Positions 43,840-53,216 of a DNA stretch of 64,000 bases are shown one piece after another; the stretch's first letter is position 1, and each line of letters starts with the position of its first letter. The notes beneath the pieces are model-generated. The model had not been told where the DNA came from. It searched no databases and saw only the letters and a program-made list of their open reading frames with translations. The stretch spans positions 62,001 through 126,000 of the forward strand of contig JAEZQY010000061.1 in NCBI GenBank assembly GCA_023441055.1, written 5' to 3'. A program made the position numbers and the translations under genes. The stretch is from Bacillota bacterium (GTDB lineage: Bacteria > Bacillota > Bacilli > Paenibacillales > UBA4045).

Positions 43840-44748
43840 CTATAGGACCTTAGCGAGCTTACGGTATGCTGTCGCAGATATGCCTTCCTGCTTTCGGAAT
43901 ATGCGGCTGAAATGGTGAATATCCGGATAGCCGACCCGCTCGCCGATCTGTTCAATTAGCAGATCGGTCTCACGCAGCAGTCTCCTGGCTTCTCGATGAC
44001 GTATTCCTTGGATGTACTCGCTCGGCGGCATACCGGTAATGAGCTTGAACAATCGTGCAGTATGATCGACACTGAGATTCAGCTTTCCAGCTATATGCAT
44101 ATTCGTCCAGGGCAGCTCCGGCGCAGCCGAAATTTCATCGATTAGTTGAAGGATACGGTCGCCGTGTTGAGTGGTATGCGCTTGAGCACGAGAAAATGGT
44201 AGACGCAGCAGTTGGGTAAGAATGCTGGACATGAGCGCCTTGGATGCCAGCTCATAGCCCGGAAGTCGCAGTGTAAATTCATGCACGAGCTGCTCCATAA
44301 GCTGCACACAGCCATGGGTTGGCGTGAAGATCCGATGCTCGGAGAGCGGCGGGAAGCTGTCATTCCAAGCCTCGTATGCAAATTTGTCGAGCTTGATCTG
44401 ATCCTCATTGACGATCATATCGGGCTCGGTGACGATCATTAACTCACTGAAGTAATCGAAATGGATGCCGAGCAGCTTGGCGTCAGGCACGGAAGTGACC
44501 TCATTGCGATGGCGCAGGCCGGAAGGTAAGTAGATGAGTTGGCCCGGCTTTATGACATAGCGCTGCTCGTCCATATGAGTGACAAGCTCTCCATGATACA
44601 CATAGAGCAGTTCGAAGTCGTACAATCGGCGTTCTTCCAATGAACAGGTCTTCGTGCGACTGATTTGAGCGTAATGGATGTTAGGCGACCATTCACGAAA
44701 GTCTGCCTTGCGCTTGAGTGGATATTGGTTATGGAATTGTCCCATCAT
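43840..44748 (-). CDS. AraC-family regulator (second of a tandem pair)
   Basis: 302 residues with TAGGGTGA before the ATG. A cupin-type N-terminus (DFELLYVYHGELVTHMDEQRYVIKPGQLIYLPSGLRHR) and C-terminal AraC helix-turn-helix pair (AGKLNLSVDHTARLFKLITGMPPSEYIQ and LIEQIGERVGYPDIHHFSRIFRKQEG). Divergent from the LacI regulator gene at 44868. Having two different AraC proteins back to back suggests separate signals or a duplication that has diverged. Confidence 0.92.
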   Translation of the reverse strand: MMGQFHNQYPLKRKADFREWSPNIHYAQISRTKTCSLEERRLYDFELLYVYHGELVTHMDEQRYVIKPGQLIYLPSGLRHRNEVTSVPDAKLLGIHFDYFSELMIVTEPDMIVNEDQIKLDKFAYEAWNDSFPPLSEHRIFTPTHGCVQLMEQLVHEFTLRLPGYELASKALMSSILTQLLRLPFSRAQAHTTQHGDRILQLIDEISAAPELPWTNMHIAGKLNLSVDHTARLFKLITGMPPSEYIQGIRHREARRLLRETDLLIEQIGERVGYPDIHHFSRIFRKQEGISATAYRKLAKVL

Positions 44749-44867
44749 CGGTTCACCCTATTCTCGCATTTCCAACACTATAACACATCTATTCCTGACG
44801 TGAAATTAGTAGGAATTTGTGATACGTTAATGATCATAATGCTATCTGGTATTGGAGCTGTTCATAG

Positions 44868-45866
44868 ATGAAGGTAAATATATTCGATGTCGCGAAGAAG
44901 TCGGGCCTGTCCGTAGTGACCGTGTCTAGAGTGCTGAACAATGCGCCGACCGTGCGGCCGGGCAACCGAGCTAAAGTGCTGCGTGCGATGGAGGAATTGA
45001 ATTATTATCCGAATGCCTCGGCGCGAAGCCTGGCCAGTGGACGCACGGGTGTAATCGGGCTGACGATAACGACGTTGAACGATACCGTGTTCGATGCGAT
45101 GGTGAAGGTGATCAACCAGCGATTATCCGACCATGGTTACTTCCTGGCCTTGTCGATCTCTTCGGGTGGCGAAGGGGCCTTCCAGCGCTCCATGTTCCAG
45201 GAGGACCGGGTGGATGGTGTTATTCTGCTATCGCCGGTTGATGCCCACAGCTATATCGAGGAGTTGATGAATAGGTCAATTCCATTCGTGGTGTTGGATG
45301 ATCAACAACAGCATGCGACGACCACTTCGGTGAATGTAAACAACTATAAGGGCGGCTATGAGGCTGCGCGGCATCTGATCGAGCTCGGGCATACGCAGAT
45401 CTCGCATATTCGCGGGCCCAGGCCGCAGCAGAGCAGCGCTGATCGAGAGCGCGGGATGCTGGATGCGTTAGCGGAGGCAGGCCTGGACCTGTTCGATAGT
45501 CAGATTGGTGATTTCGATATTCCCTCCGGGTATCGGATTGCCCAAGCTTGGATCGAAGCCGGGCGGCTGCCAACGGCGATCTTCGCTGCTGATGATTATA
45601 TGGCAATTGGCGCGATGGACGCCTGCAAGAATGCGGGCATACAGATACCCGAGGAACTCTCGATCATTGGTTTCGATGATCAACAGTTCGCTTCGCAATT
45701 CACACCGGCTTTAACGACGATCGCGCAGCCCTATGAGCAAGTGGCGCTTCAAGGTGTAGATCTGCTGCTAGCTGCTATCAGGAATGCTGAGCCGCAGGCT
45801 GCCAGCTTGCTGTTCGATCCTCAGCTGATTGTACGACATTCCACCGCAGCGCCCCGTAACAGATGA
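44868..45866 (+). CDS. LacI-family regulator
   Basis: 332 residues; the ATG has a weak upstream Shine-Dalgarno (TTGGAG). Strong LacI helix-turn-helix (NIFDVAKKSGLSVVTVSRVLNN) and hinge (YYPNASARSLASGRT), then the effector domain ending in the usual FDDQQFASQFTPALTTIAQPYEQ. It precedes the NagK-type kinase and GH4 genes, and the AAGTTAAAGCGCTTAAACTT palindrome before the kinase is its probable operator. Confidence 0.93.
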   Translation: MKVNIFDVAKKSGLSVVTVSRVLNNAPTVRPGNRAKVLRAMEELNYYPNASARSLASGRTGVIGLTITTLNDTVFDAMVKVINQRLSDHGYFLALSISSGGEGAFQRSMFQEDRVDGVILLSPVDAHSYIEELMNRSIPFVVLDDQQQHATTTSVNVNNYKGGYEAARHLIELGHTQISHIRGPRPQQSSADRERGMLDALAEAGLDLFDSQIGDFDIPSGYRIAQAWIEAGRLPTAIFAADDYMAIGAMDACKNAGIQIPEELSIIGFDDQQFASQFTPALTTIAQPYEQVALQGVDLLLAAIRNAEPQAASLLFDPQLIVRHSTAAPRNR

Positions 45867-45924
45867 GTTTGACGCATAAATGATTCTAATTAACTGTTGT
45901 GCGGGCGCGCATTCTGGATTACAC

Positions 45925-45953
45925 TATACTCAAAAGTTAAAGCGCTTAAACTT
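45925..45953 (+). promoter_or_regulatory. -10 box followed by LacI-type operator
   Basis: TATACT at 45925-45930 followed by the near-perfect palindrome AAGTTAAAGCGCTTAAACTT (45934-45953), overlapping the expected transcription start of the kinase-GH4 transcript. Central CG and symmetric arms are typical of LacI-family sites. Confidence 0.6.
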
Positions 45954-45976
45954 TAGAGAGAGAGGTGTAACGATTC

Positions 45977-46963
45977 ATGCGTTATTATCTAGGTGTGGAT
46001 GGCGGCGGCACGAAGACGTATGCGTTGATCACAGATGAGGATGGCCGGATTGTCGGTAAGGGTGTCGGCGGAAATGGGAATCATCAGATTGATGGCGATA
46101 CGGCTCGGATGAGTATCGAGTTGGCTGTGGAGCAGGCCTTGCAGCAGGCGGAACTGACGAGAGAGGAGATTGCGTATGCGTACTTCGGGTTAGCGGGTGC
46201 CGATAGAGAGACCGACTATCGGATTCTGAATCCGATGATCGCATCCTTGGGCCTGCCGCGCTTCCAGGTCAACTGCGATACGATGATCGCCATGCGGGCT
46301 GGAACTGATCGGCCATATGGCGTTGTGTTGATCTGCGGAACGGGCACGAACTGCGCAGGCGTCAATGAGCAGGGCGAGTTCTTGCAATGCGGCGGCTTCT
46401 CGTATAAGTACGGCGATTTCGGCGGCGGCGGCTCGCTCAGTATCGAGGCCTTCCGTACAGTGATTCGCGCATGGGACGGACGAGAGGAGCAGACGCTGCT
46501 GACGCAGCTGGTGCTTGATGAACTCGGCTATCAGACAACGGAGGAGATGTTCCATGATTTCCTCGATCATGCCAAGCCGGTTCCAGCTGAACTGACGAAG
46601 CTGCTGTTCAATGCCGCAGATCAGGGGGATACGCCGGCACAGACTATCCTGCGCAAGCAGGGTGAAGAACTGGGCAAGGCGGCCAGAGCTGTCATCAGAC
46701 AGCTGAATATGGGCGACAGCAGCTTCGATGTTGTGCTCGCTGGCAGCGTGGTCACGCGTGGCAGCGGCAATCATATCGATCCATACGTTGAAGCGTATGT
46801 GAAGGAGGCTGCGCCGCAGGCTAACCTGGCGAAGCTGGGGATCGAGCCGGTAGCAGGAGCGGTGTGGCTGGCGATGGAGGCTGACGGGGCCGGGGTTTCG
46901 AGCGGAGCGCGGGAGCGATTGGAGCGGTTGGTATATTTTGCTCAGGATGGGGAGGGTGTGTAA
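45977..46963 (+). CDS. BadF/NagK-type sugar kinase
   Basis: 328 residues with GAGAGGTG before the ATG. An ASKHA-fold ATPase: phosphate-1 loop LGVDGGGTKTYALITDEDG, then FGLAGADRETD, GVVLICGTGTNCAG and FGGGGSLSIEAF. BadF/BcrA-type members in sugar loci are N-acetylglucosamine or related sugar kinases. It is directly followed by a GH4 phospho-glycosidase; the two stops/starts nearly touch, indicating coupled translation. It may phosphorylate a disaccharide or amino sugar for the GH4 enzyme, since no PTS is encoded nearby. Confidence 0.88.
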   Translation: MRYYLGVDGGGTKTYALITDEDGRIVGKGVGGNGNHQIDGDTARMSIELAVEQALQQAELTREEIAYAYFGLAGADRETDYRILNPMIASLGLPRFQVNCDTMIAMRAGTDRPYGVVLICGTGTNCAGVNEQGEFLQCGGFSYKYGDFGGGGSLSIEAFRTVIRAWDGREEQTLLTQLVLDELGYQTTEEMFHDFLDHAKPVPAELTKLLFNAADQGDTPAQTILRKQGEELGKAARAVIRQLNMGDSSFDVVLAGSVVTRGSGNHIDPYVEAYVKEAAPQANLAKLGIEPVAGAVWLAMEADGAGVSSGARERLERLVYFAQDGEGV

Positions 46964-46964
46964 G

Positions 46965-48269
46965 TTGGGGAAGCAGGGCGGGTTGAAGGTTGCAGTTATT
47001 GGCGGCGGTTCCTCCTATACACCGGAGATTGTCGAGGGCTTCATACAGCGGTATGCGGAGCTGCCTGTGCGCGAATTGTGGCTGGTGGATATCGAGGAGG
47101 GGCGGCATAAGCTGGAGATTGTCGGCGAACTGGCGAAGCGAATGGTAGTGAAGTCGGGGCTGCCGATTGAGGTGCATCTCACGCTGGATCGTCGGCGGGC
47201 GCTGGAGGGAGCGGACTTCGTCTCTACACAGATGCGAGTAGGACTGCTGGAGGCGCGCAAGTGGGATGAGCATATTCCGAATCTCCATGGTGTAATCGGG
47301 CAGGAGACGACAGGGCCGGGCGGCATGATGAAGGCGCTGCGGACCATTCCAGTGCTGCTGGGCATCGGCAGAGATATGGAGGAACTGTGTCCGGACGCGT
47401 GGCTGCTGAACTTCACGAATCCGGCGGGCATGGTGACAGAGGCGATTCAACGGTATTCCAAAATAAAAAGCATCGGCTTATGCAACGCGCCGATTGGTCT
47501 GCAGAAGCAGCTCATCCGCAAGTATGGGGCTGCGGCAAGCGATATTCGCACCGAGTTTGTGGGTCTGAACCATCTGCACTGGGTAACTCGGATCGAGGTA
47601 GCGGGTGAGGATAAGCTGATGGAGATGCTGGATAATCGGGAAGCGTATTCGGCTAAGAATGTGCCAGCGATGGAGTGGGACCCGGACTTCCTGATGGGGC
47701 TCGGCGGGTTGCCGTCCTATTATCTTAAGTACTACTATATGACGGATGAGATGCTGGCGGATCAACTGGCGTCGTTGCAGAAGGATGGGACGCGCGCGGA
47801 GGTGGTGAAGCGGGTAGAGGATGAGCTGTTCGAGCTGTATCGTGACCCGGAACTGCAGGAGAAGCCGAAGCAGCTGGAGCAGCGCGGCGGTGCCTATTAC
47901 TCCGAGGCGGCAGTGAACCTGATGGTGTCACTCTATGCGGATCGAGGGGATGTGCAGACGCTGAATGTGGCGAATGGCGGCGTGCTCGACTTCCTGCCGG
48001 ATGATGCTTGTATTGAGGTGAATTGTGAGGTGACTGCGCATGGACCGCGCGCGCTGCCGGTGACGCGTGTGCCGGAGCAGGTCAAGGGCTTGATTCATGA
48101 GGTGAAGTCCTATGAGCGTCTGACGATTGAGGCAGCGGTGACAGGCGATCGCAGTGTCGCGCTGCAGGCGATGGCAAGTCATCCACTCGTACCGAGCGTG
48201 CGAGTTGCCAAGGTGCTATTGCATGAAATGCTGGAGAAGAACAGGCCGTATCTGCCGGCATTCTTCTAA
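46965..48269 (+). CDS. GH4 family 6-phospho-beta-glucosidase-like enzyme
   Basis: 434 residues from the TTG at 46965, where GGGAGGG sits 8 bp upstream inside the end of the kinase gene. NAD-binding GGGSSYTPE near the N-terminus, the GH4 metal/substrate signature CNAPIG (Cys173) and LNHLHWVTR (metal His). The CN-x-P form is the one seen in 6-phospho-beta-glucosidases. GH4 enzymes use NAD and Mn in an oxidation-elimination mechanism. Cytoplasmic. Exact sugar unknown; it may use a chitobiose- or cellobiose-type 6-phosphate made by the adjacent kinase. Confidence 0.9.
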   Translation: MGKQGGLKVAVIGGGSSYTPEIVEGFIQRYAELPVRELWLVDIEEGRHKLEIVGELAKRMVVKSGLPIEVHLTLDRRRALEGADFVSTQMRVGLLEARKWDEHIPNLHGVIGQETTGPGGMMKALRTIPVLLGIGRDMEELCPDAWLLNFTNPAGMVTEAIQRYSKIKSIGLCNAPIGLQKQLIRKYGAAASDIRTEFVGLNHLHWVTRIEVAGEDKLMEMLDNREAYSAKNVPAMEWDPDFLMGLGGLPSYYLKYYYMTDEMLADQLASLQKDGTRAEVVKRVEDELFELYRDPELQEKPKQLEQRGGAYYSEAAVNLMVSLYADRGDVQTLNVANGGVLDFLPDDACIEVNCEVTAHGPRALPVTRVPEQVKGLIHEVKSYERLTIEAAVTGDRSVALQAMASHPLVPSVRVAKVLLHEMLEKNRPYLPAFF

Positions 48270-48275
48270 TGATAC

Positions 48276-48317
48276 GAAGCTCCCTTGCTGCGTGTTGTGG
48301 CGCGGCGGGGGAGCTTC
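48276..48317. terminator. Terminator after GH4
   Basis: GAAGCTCCC / GGGAGCTTC arms with a GC-rich inner part, 6 bp after the GH4 stop and just before the end of the convergent Na/Pi cotransporter gene. Confidence 0.65.
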
Positions 48318-48325
48318 GCTGTGTA

Positions 48326-49924
48326 TTAAGCGGATTCGCCATTAGATAGGTGGAAGGTGAGTCGCCATAAGTGATAAGCGAGCCCGTCTACGAGCAGGAT
48401 AAGCTGAACGTAGTGGAAGGCATCCGTGATCTGGACTTCTCCGCTGGCTGTCACATTGAAGGTGTTGGCGCGTTCCTGCTTGCGGAAGTTAGCTAACTCC
48501 TGTGAATAGGCGGCTAAATCCGGAACTAGCGCTGGCAAATTAGATTCTTGTAAGGCAGTCACATAGTTCACGAGTTGAACCTGAAGCTGAGTAACGACTG
48601 TGTATGTCTCCTTCGTGTCATTCACGATGTGGATGCCATCGAAGCCCGTTCGTACGAGCCGATTCAATCGGGTTACATGATCCAATGCGTGCAGGATAGC
48701 GATATAACTCGAAGTGGTCTGTGTTGAGTCCGCTTGAATCTTGGTAATGAATGTTCGGATTTCGTCAATCTCCTGATGAATCGTTAACAGCTCTTCATCA
48801 TAGCTTGCTGTTGATCGGTGGCCTAGCGCGCCAGGCGTCATCGAGGCGATCTTGCCCAATGTTGCGGACACCGTCAGCTCAGAGGCTTCCTTGAGCGCTC
48901 TCTGTGCGGTCTCAATTGCAACAGCTGGGATCATGATGATCCGCGAGTCCAGATGCTGTGTGATGCGGGATTTCTTCTCGGGCAGCATGCGTTCAATAAT
49001 AGCTGTAAACTGCCGAATGAACGGCGCGAATACGACGATGCCGAGCAGACTGAACACCGTATGGAACAGTGCCAGCGTCATCGCCGGATCTGTCCAGCCC
49101 AAGCGCTGGGATGTCCATGACACTCCGTTCACAAGCAGGGGGAAGATCAGGAATGCCACTAGGCCCGTGGAGGCGTTGAATAGAATATGCGCCATCGCGG
49201 TGCGCCTTGCGGGAACACTGGCTCCAATAGCGGCGAATGCAGCAGTCGCTGTTGTACCGATATTCTGCCCAATGACTAAAGCGATTGCTTGATCCAGGTC
49301 GATTGCGCCAGCTGCTAATACGGTGATTGTAGTGGCAACCGCTGCGCTGGAGGCCTGCATGATGACGGTCATTATGATGCCGATCCCAATAAGGATGAGA
49401 CGCGACGCTATAGAGGAGCCGGCGAATACACTTAGGTCAATATAGCGGTTGAGATCGGCCATGCCATCCTGCAGAAATTGAATGCCGATGAAGAGCAGGC
49501 CGAAGCCGGCGAGGACGAGCCCAAGCTGTGCGAGCTTGCCCTTGCTGAATTGATTGAACAGCACACCGACACCGATGAGAGGCAATGCTAATTGGCTGAT
49601 GCTGAATTTCAGCCCGATGAATGCCACGAGCCAGCCGGTGCTGGTCGTTCCTAGATTCGCGCCGAAGATGACGCCGGTCGCTTGCACGAAGGTCAGCATA
49701 CCTGCGCTGACGAAGCCGATCGTCATCAGTGTTGTCGCTGTGGAAGATTGTACGAGTACAGTAATGGCGATGCCTGTGTTAATGGAGGATAACGTACCGC
49801 CGGTGAATCGGTTGAGCAGTTTCTTCAATGTGTCCCCGGCGATGGCCTTCAAGCCATTGGCCATTAGGCTCATACCGAGCAGGAAGAATCCGATACCGCC
49901 GATTACAGAGATGATGGAAGTCAT
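48326..49924 (-). CDS. Na/Pi cotransporter family protein with PhoU-like tail
   Basis: 532 residues. Repeated NaPi-IIa motifs with QSSTATTLMTIGFV (residues ~57-70) and a second QASSAAVATTITV half, each within a run of helices, give the inverted-repeat transporter. The C-terminal ~200 residues are helical and PhoU-like (LKEASELTVSATLGKIA...). Such proteins (NptA/YjbB) move phosphate with sodium, in or out of the cell. The Shine-Dalgarno before the ATG is weak (AAAGTGG). Same strand as the hybrid kinase gene 33 bp upstream, so the kinase may be its transcriptional partner. Confidence 0.9.
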   Translation of the reverse strand: MTSIISVIGGIGFFLLGMSLMANGLKAIAGDTLKKLLNRFTGGTLSSINTGIAITVLVQSSTATTLMTIGFVSAGMLTFVQATGVIFGANLGTTSTGWLVAFIGLKFSISQLALPLIGVGVLFNQFSKGKLAQLGLVLAGFGLLFIGIQFLQDGMADLNRYIDLSVFAGSSIASRLILIGIGIIMTVIMQASSAAVATTITVLAAGAIDLDQAIALVIGQNIGTTATAAFAAIGASVPARRTAMAHILFNASTGLVAFLIFPLLVNGVSWTSQRLGWTDPAMTLALFHTVFSLLGIVVFAPFIRQFTAIIERMLPEKKSRITQHLDSRIIMIPAVAIETAQRALKEASELTVSATLGKIASMTPGALGHRSTASYDEELLTIHQEIDEIRTFITKIQADSTQTTSSYIAILHALDHVTRLNRLVRTGFDGIHIVNDTKETYTVVTQLQVQLVNYVTALQESNLPALVPDLAAYSQELANFRKQERANTFNVTASGEVQITDAFHYVQLILLVDGLAYHLWRLTFHLSNGESA

Positions 49925-49957
49925 AGCTGCACCACTTTCATTGGAATGGATGGATAT

Positions 49958-52900
49958 TCAATCGGTTGGATGCTTGCAGGCATGGAAGGATATAGTGGTC
50001 CCCGCACCTAGCTCACTCTCGATGCGCAGTCCCTGACCATACAGGCGCTTCAAGCGCAATTCTACGTTGCGCAGTGCAATTCCCTGGTGTTGCTCGGGGT
50101 TTCGCTCGAAAAGCTGATCCATAACCTCGGGTTGTATACCTACGCCATCATCACTGACTGTGATTGCTGCATACTCGCCGCGGTCCTGAATGCGCAATGT
50201 GATTGTACCGCCGCGAGCCTGCTTCAGAATGCCGTGCTTAAGGGCATTCTCGATCAGGGGTTGGATGGTCAAGGGAGGAATCATGAGTTCGATCTCATCG
50301 TCGACATCCCAGATCACCTGGATTCTGTCCTCGAACCGCTGCTTCTCGATGAAGAGATAGGATTGAATCAGCTCAAGCTCATACTCGAGCGGGACCAGTT
50401 CATCCGCATTCTGGAACCGGTACTTCTGTTGCAGGAAGCTGCCGAACGCCTCCAGCAGCTCGCGTGTTCGCGCTGCATCGAATGTACTGAGCGCTGTGAT
50501 CGCATTCAGTGTATTGAAGAGGAAGTGAGGTTCTATCTGAGCCTGCAGCCAAGCGGACTCGACCCGCAGCATCTCTCTTGTCGACCTGCCTACTTCCGTC
50601 AATGCCTGGACGCGCGCGCGGAGCTCAATCGCGTCAACTGGCTTGGTGACATAATCATTGGCGCCGCATTGGAAGCCGTATGCGGTATTCTCCGGCTGAC
50701 CTCGCGCGGTTAACAGCAGGATAGGCAGCTCTGTCATGGTATAACGCTCGCGTATCTTCCGTGTTAATTCATACCCTGACATCTGCGGCATCATCACATC
50801 GGAGATGATCAGATCCCACTCCATATCCTCCACACGAGCTAATGCTTCTTGCCCAGACTGGACCGCGCAGACGTGGTATTGTTCAGTGGTTAAGATGGAG
50901 CTGAGCACGCGTAAGTTAATCGGCTCATCGTCGATTGCCAGTATGCGAGGTCTGTCCACGGCAGCGACATTAGCAGCGGACGACGGCTGATCGACTGATG
51001 CTTCCGGTGTAAGAACTAGGCCTGATGCCACTTCAGCATAGGTCGATTGCGCTGGTACTGCCTTATTAGCCATAGCGAACGAGAAGGTGAAGGTAGTGCC
51101 TTCGCCAGGGGCGGAGTGAACCTCTAGATTGCCGCCATGCAGCTCCACTAGCTCCTTGGATACGCTCAGCCCCAGTCCGAACCCGCCGAATGAATTGCCT
51201 AGTTCGCGGTCCCCTTGCTCGTAGGGCTCGAAGATGCGCTGCATGGTCTGTTCAGTCATCCCGACCCCAGTATCACGGACAGAGATAAATGCTCTTCCGC
51301 TCCGTGACTCGGCTTGTATGATGATCTCGCCCTGCTCAGTAAACTTCACCGCATTATGCAACAGGTTGAATACAATTTGTGTTACGCGGTTCTCATCTGC
51401 GACGACAGGTGGGAATGTAGGAGGAATCAAGCTTGTAAGCTTAAGCTGTCTTCCCTCAGTCAGGTAGCGGACCAACTCGATCGTGCTCGCAACAATTGGC
51501 TGAAGCCGTACATTGTCCGTCTGCAGCACAATATTGCGCTCCTTCAGCCTCACTGCATCCATCAGGTCATTCAACATGAATGACATGCGGCGTCCCACGG
51601 ATTGAAGCAGTTCAAGCTCCTTCACGCTGGTGAGCTGCATGGAGGGACGCTCACGCTCCAGCACGGCATAGGAGACATTCAAGATCGCATGGAGCGGATT
51701 CCGTAATTCATGAGAAGTGCTCGCTAGGAAGTCATCCATATACGCATTCCTATGCTGGAGCTGAACCGCAAGCTCACGCGCCTCGGTTAAGGTTTTGAAG
51801 TAGCCCTTGAACCAAATGGAGGAGCTGGCGATTAGCGCGATAATCAGGTCGAAGGGATAGTATAATACCTTGATTCCGTTTAGAAGGTATACGCTAAACC
51901 AGCCATAGTGGTTCGCTAACGCGATGAATGCCAGCACGATAAACAAGTTGTCCTTGTTGCCGCGACGTAAGGATCGGATCAAGAGGATAACAATGATCAC
52001 GAAGAATGGCACAAAGATGATCCCGAACACATCGTTCCAGATGAGAATCTGCTGGACAGAAGCGACGAGCATGAACAGTGCAAATGCTATACATACCCAA
52101 CAATAGACGGGCAGGATGCGGGTGTTCCAGAGCAGCGGGAGCACACGCATATGCTGCAGACTCTTAAGTATGAAGTAGATGGTGATTATAAATCCCGCCG
52201 CCATCAGCTTGAAGCTCCATGCATAGGAAATTGGAAGAATATGCTGCAGCACCTTATCTTCCGTGCTAAGCAGGATATTGAATGTGATCATGAACATGCT
52301 CAGAGCGGCGTATAACAGCTTCTTATCTCGACTGCCGAGGAAGTAGAGGATAAGCGCATAGATCGCATGCATAATGATGAAGATGGCGATCAGGACCTGC
52401 ATAGCACCAGAGATGAGAGTCTCACGCCGGATATTCTCCTCCGTGCCGAATCGGACTGAGCGAATGACGCCGCCACCGCGAGGATCTTCATAGTTCGCGG
52501 CTTGAATGATAATGTCGATTATGCCCTGGTCATCGGCATGGAAGGCGGCATGTATCGGGACATTATGCGCGGTGTAGCGGTCGACTGTGTCTGCAGGCTG
52601 GCCGGATTGAGTCAGTAATCGGCCGTTCACATACAGCTGGGAGGCGCTTCGTACGCTCGGAATCCGTATGCTGTATCGGGTGTCATCACCAGGCGTCACC
52701 TGGATGCGCAGCTGGTAAGTGCCATATCCGTAGGAGGTGCCGTTACTCGTATGTAGCGCTGCATTCCAGCTGTGCGGCACCTGGATATAGCGCTGTTGGA
52801 GCGGGAGATGTTGATGCGTCAGGCTTTTGCTCGAAGGATTTGAACGCATCGGATCGAACATCCAGGCAGACGGATAGAAGGCCCACTCCCCGTCGAGCGC

Positions 52901-53110
52901 AATTGTGCGCTTATTGGGAAGCTGCTCGCTCTGCAGGTCCAGCTGACCCTGCGAGATATGCGGCTGATCCAGTTCCATGAAGGTGATCGTCCAGATCGCG
53001 CGGGCTCCTACCAGAATGATGATGAACAACAGAATGACGCCGAATAGTCTGAGTTTATTCATAGTAGCCAATATAATTCGACATCGGTTGTCGAACTCCT
53101 CTGTAAACAT
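49958..53110 (-). CDS. Hybrid histidine kinase with 7TMR-DISM sensor, REC and second LytS-type kinase module
   Basis: 1050 residues from the first ATG; an ATG at codon 17 (MNKLRLFG) just before the first helix is an alternative, and neither has a clear Shine-Dalgarno. Order: helix 20-42, 7TMR-DISM extracellular domain (about 60-215), seven helices (about 225-430), HisKA with phospho-His in SHELRNP near 466, HATPase (to ~690), receiver domain with phospho-Asp in ISDVMMP near 770, then a LytS-type HisKA (QIEPHFLFNTLN, His near 860) and a second HATPase (about 930-1040). Two histidine kinase modules with different families around one receiver is uncommon. No separate response regulator is next to it. 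Confidence 0.9.
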   Translation of the reverse strand: MFTEEFDNRCRIILATMNKLRLFGVILLFIIILVGARAIWTITFMELDQPHISQGQLDLQSEQLPNKRTIALDGEWAFYPSAWMFDPMRSNPSSKSLTHQHLPLQQRYIQVPHSWNAALHTSNGTSYGYGTYQLRIQVTPGDDTRYSIRIPSVRSASQLYVNGRLLTQSGQPADTVDRYTAHNVPIHAAFHADDQGIIDIIIQAANYEDPRGGGVIRSVRFGTEENIRRETLISGAMQVLIAIFIIMHAIYALILYFLGSRDKKLLYAALSMFMITFNILLSTEDKVLQHILPISYAWSFKLMAAGFIITIYFILKSLQHMRVLPLLWNTRILPVYCWVCIAFALFMLVASVQQILIWNDVFGIIFVPFFVIIVILLIRSLRRGNKDNLFIVLAFIALANHYGWFSVYLLNGIKVLYYPFDLIIALIASSSIWFKGYFKTLTEARELAVQLQHRNAYMDDFLASTSHELRNPLHAILNVSYAVLERERPSMQLTSVKELELLQSVGRRMSFMLNDLMDAVRLKERNIVLQTDNVRLQPIVASTIELVRYLTEGRQLKLTSLIPPTFPPVVADENRVTQIVFNLLHNAVKFTEQGEIIIQAESRSGRAFISVRDTGVGMTEQTMQRIFEPYEQGDRELGNSFGGFGLGLSVSKELVELHGGNLEVHSAPGEGTTFTFSFAMANKAVPAQSTYAEVASGLVLTPEASVDQPSSAANVAAVDRPRILAIDDEPINLRVLSSILTTEQYHVCAVQSGQEALARVEDMEWDLIISDVMMPQMSGYELTRKIRERYTMTELPILLLTARGQPENTAYGFQCGANDYVTKPVDAIELRARVQALTEVGRSTREMLRVESAWLQAQIEPHFLFNTLNAITALSTFDAARTRELLEAFGSFLQQKYRFQNADELVPLEYELELIQSYLFIEKQRFEDRIQVIWDVDDEIELMIPPLTIQPLIENALKHGILKQARGGTITLRIQDRGEYAAITVSDDGVGIQPEVMDQLFERNPEQHQGIALRNVELRLKRLYGQGLRIESELGAGTTISFHACKHPTD

Positions 53111-53216
53111 GATTGTGAAGGGAACAATTTGTTAAGCGGTTACCCTACATTCCCGCACGGAGGCCGCATTAGATCGAATGTAGCTACCATTGCGGGTCAG
53201 GAAATTGAGGTGGCAC

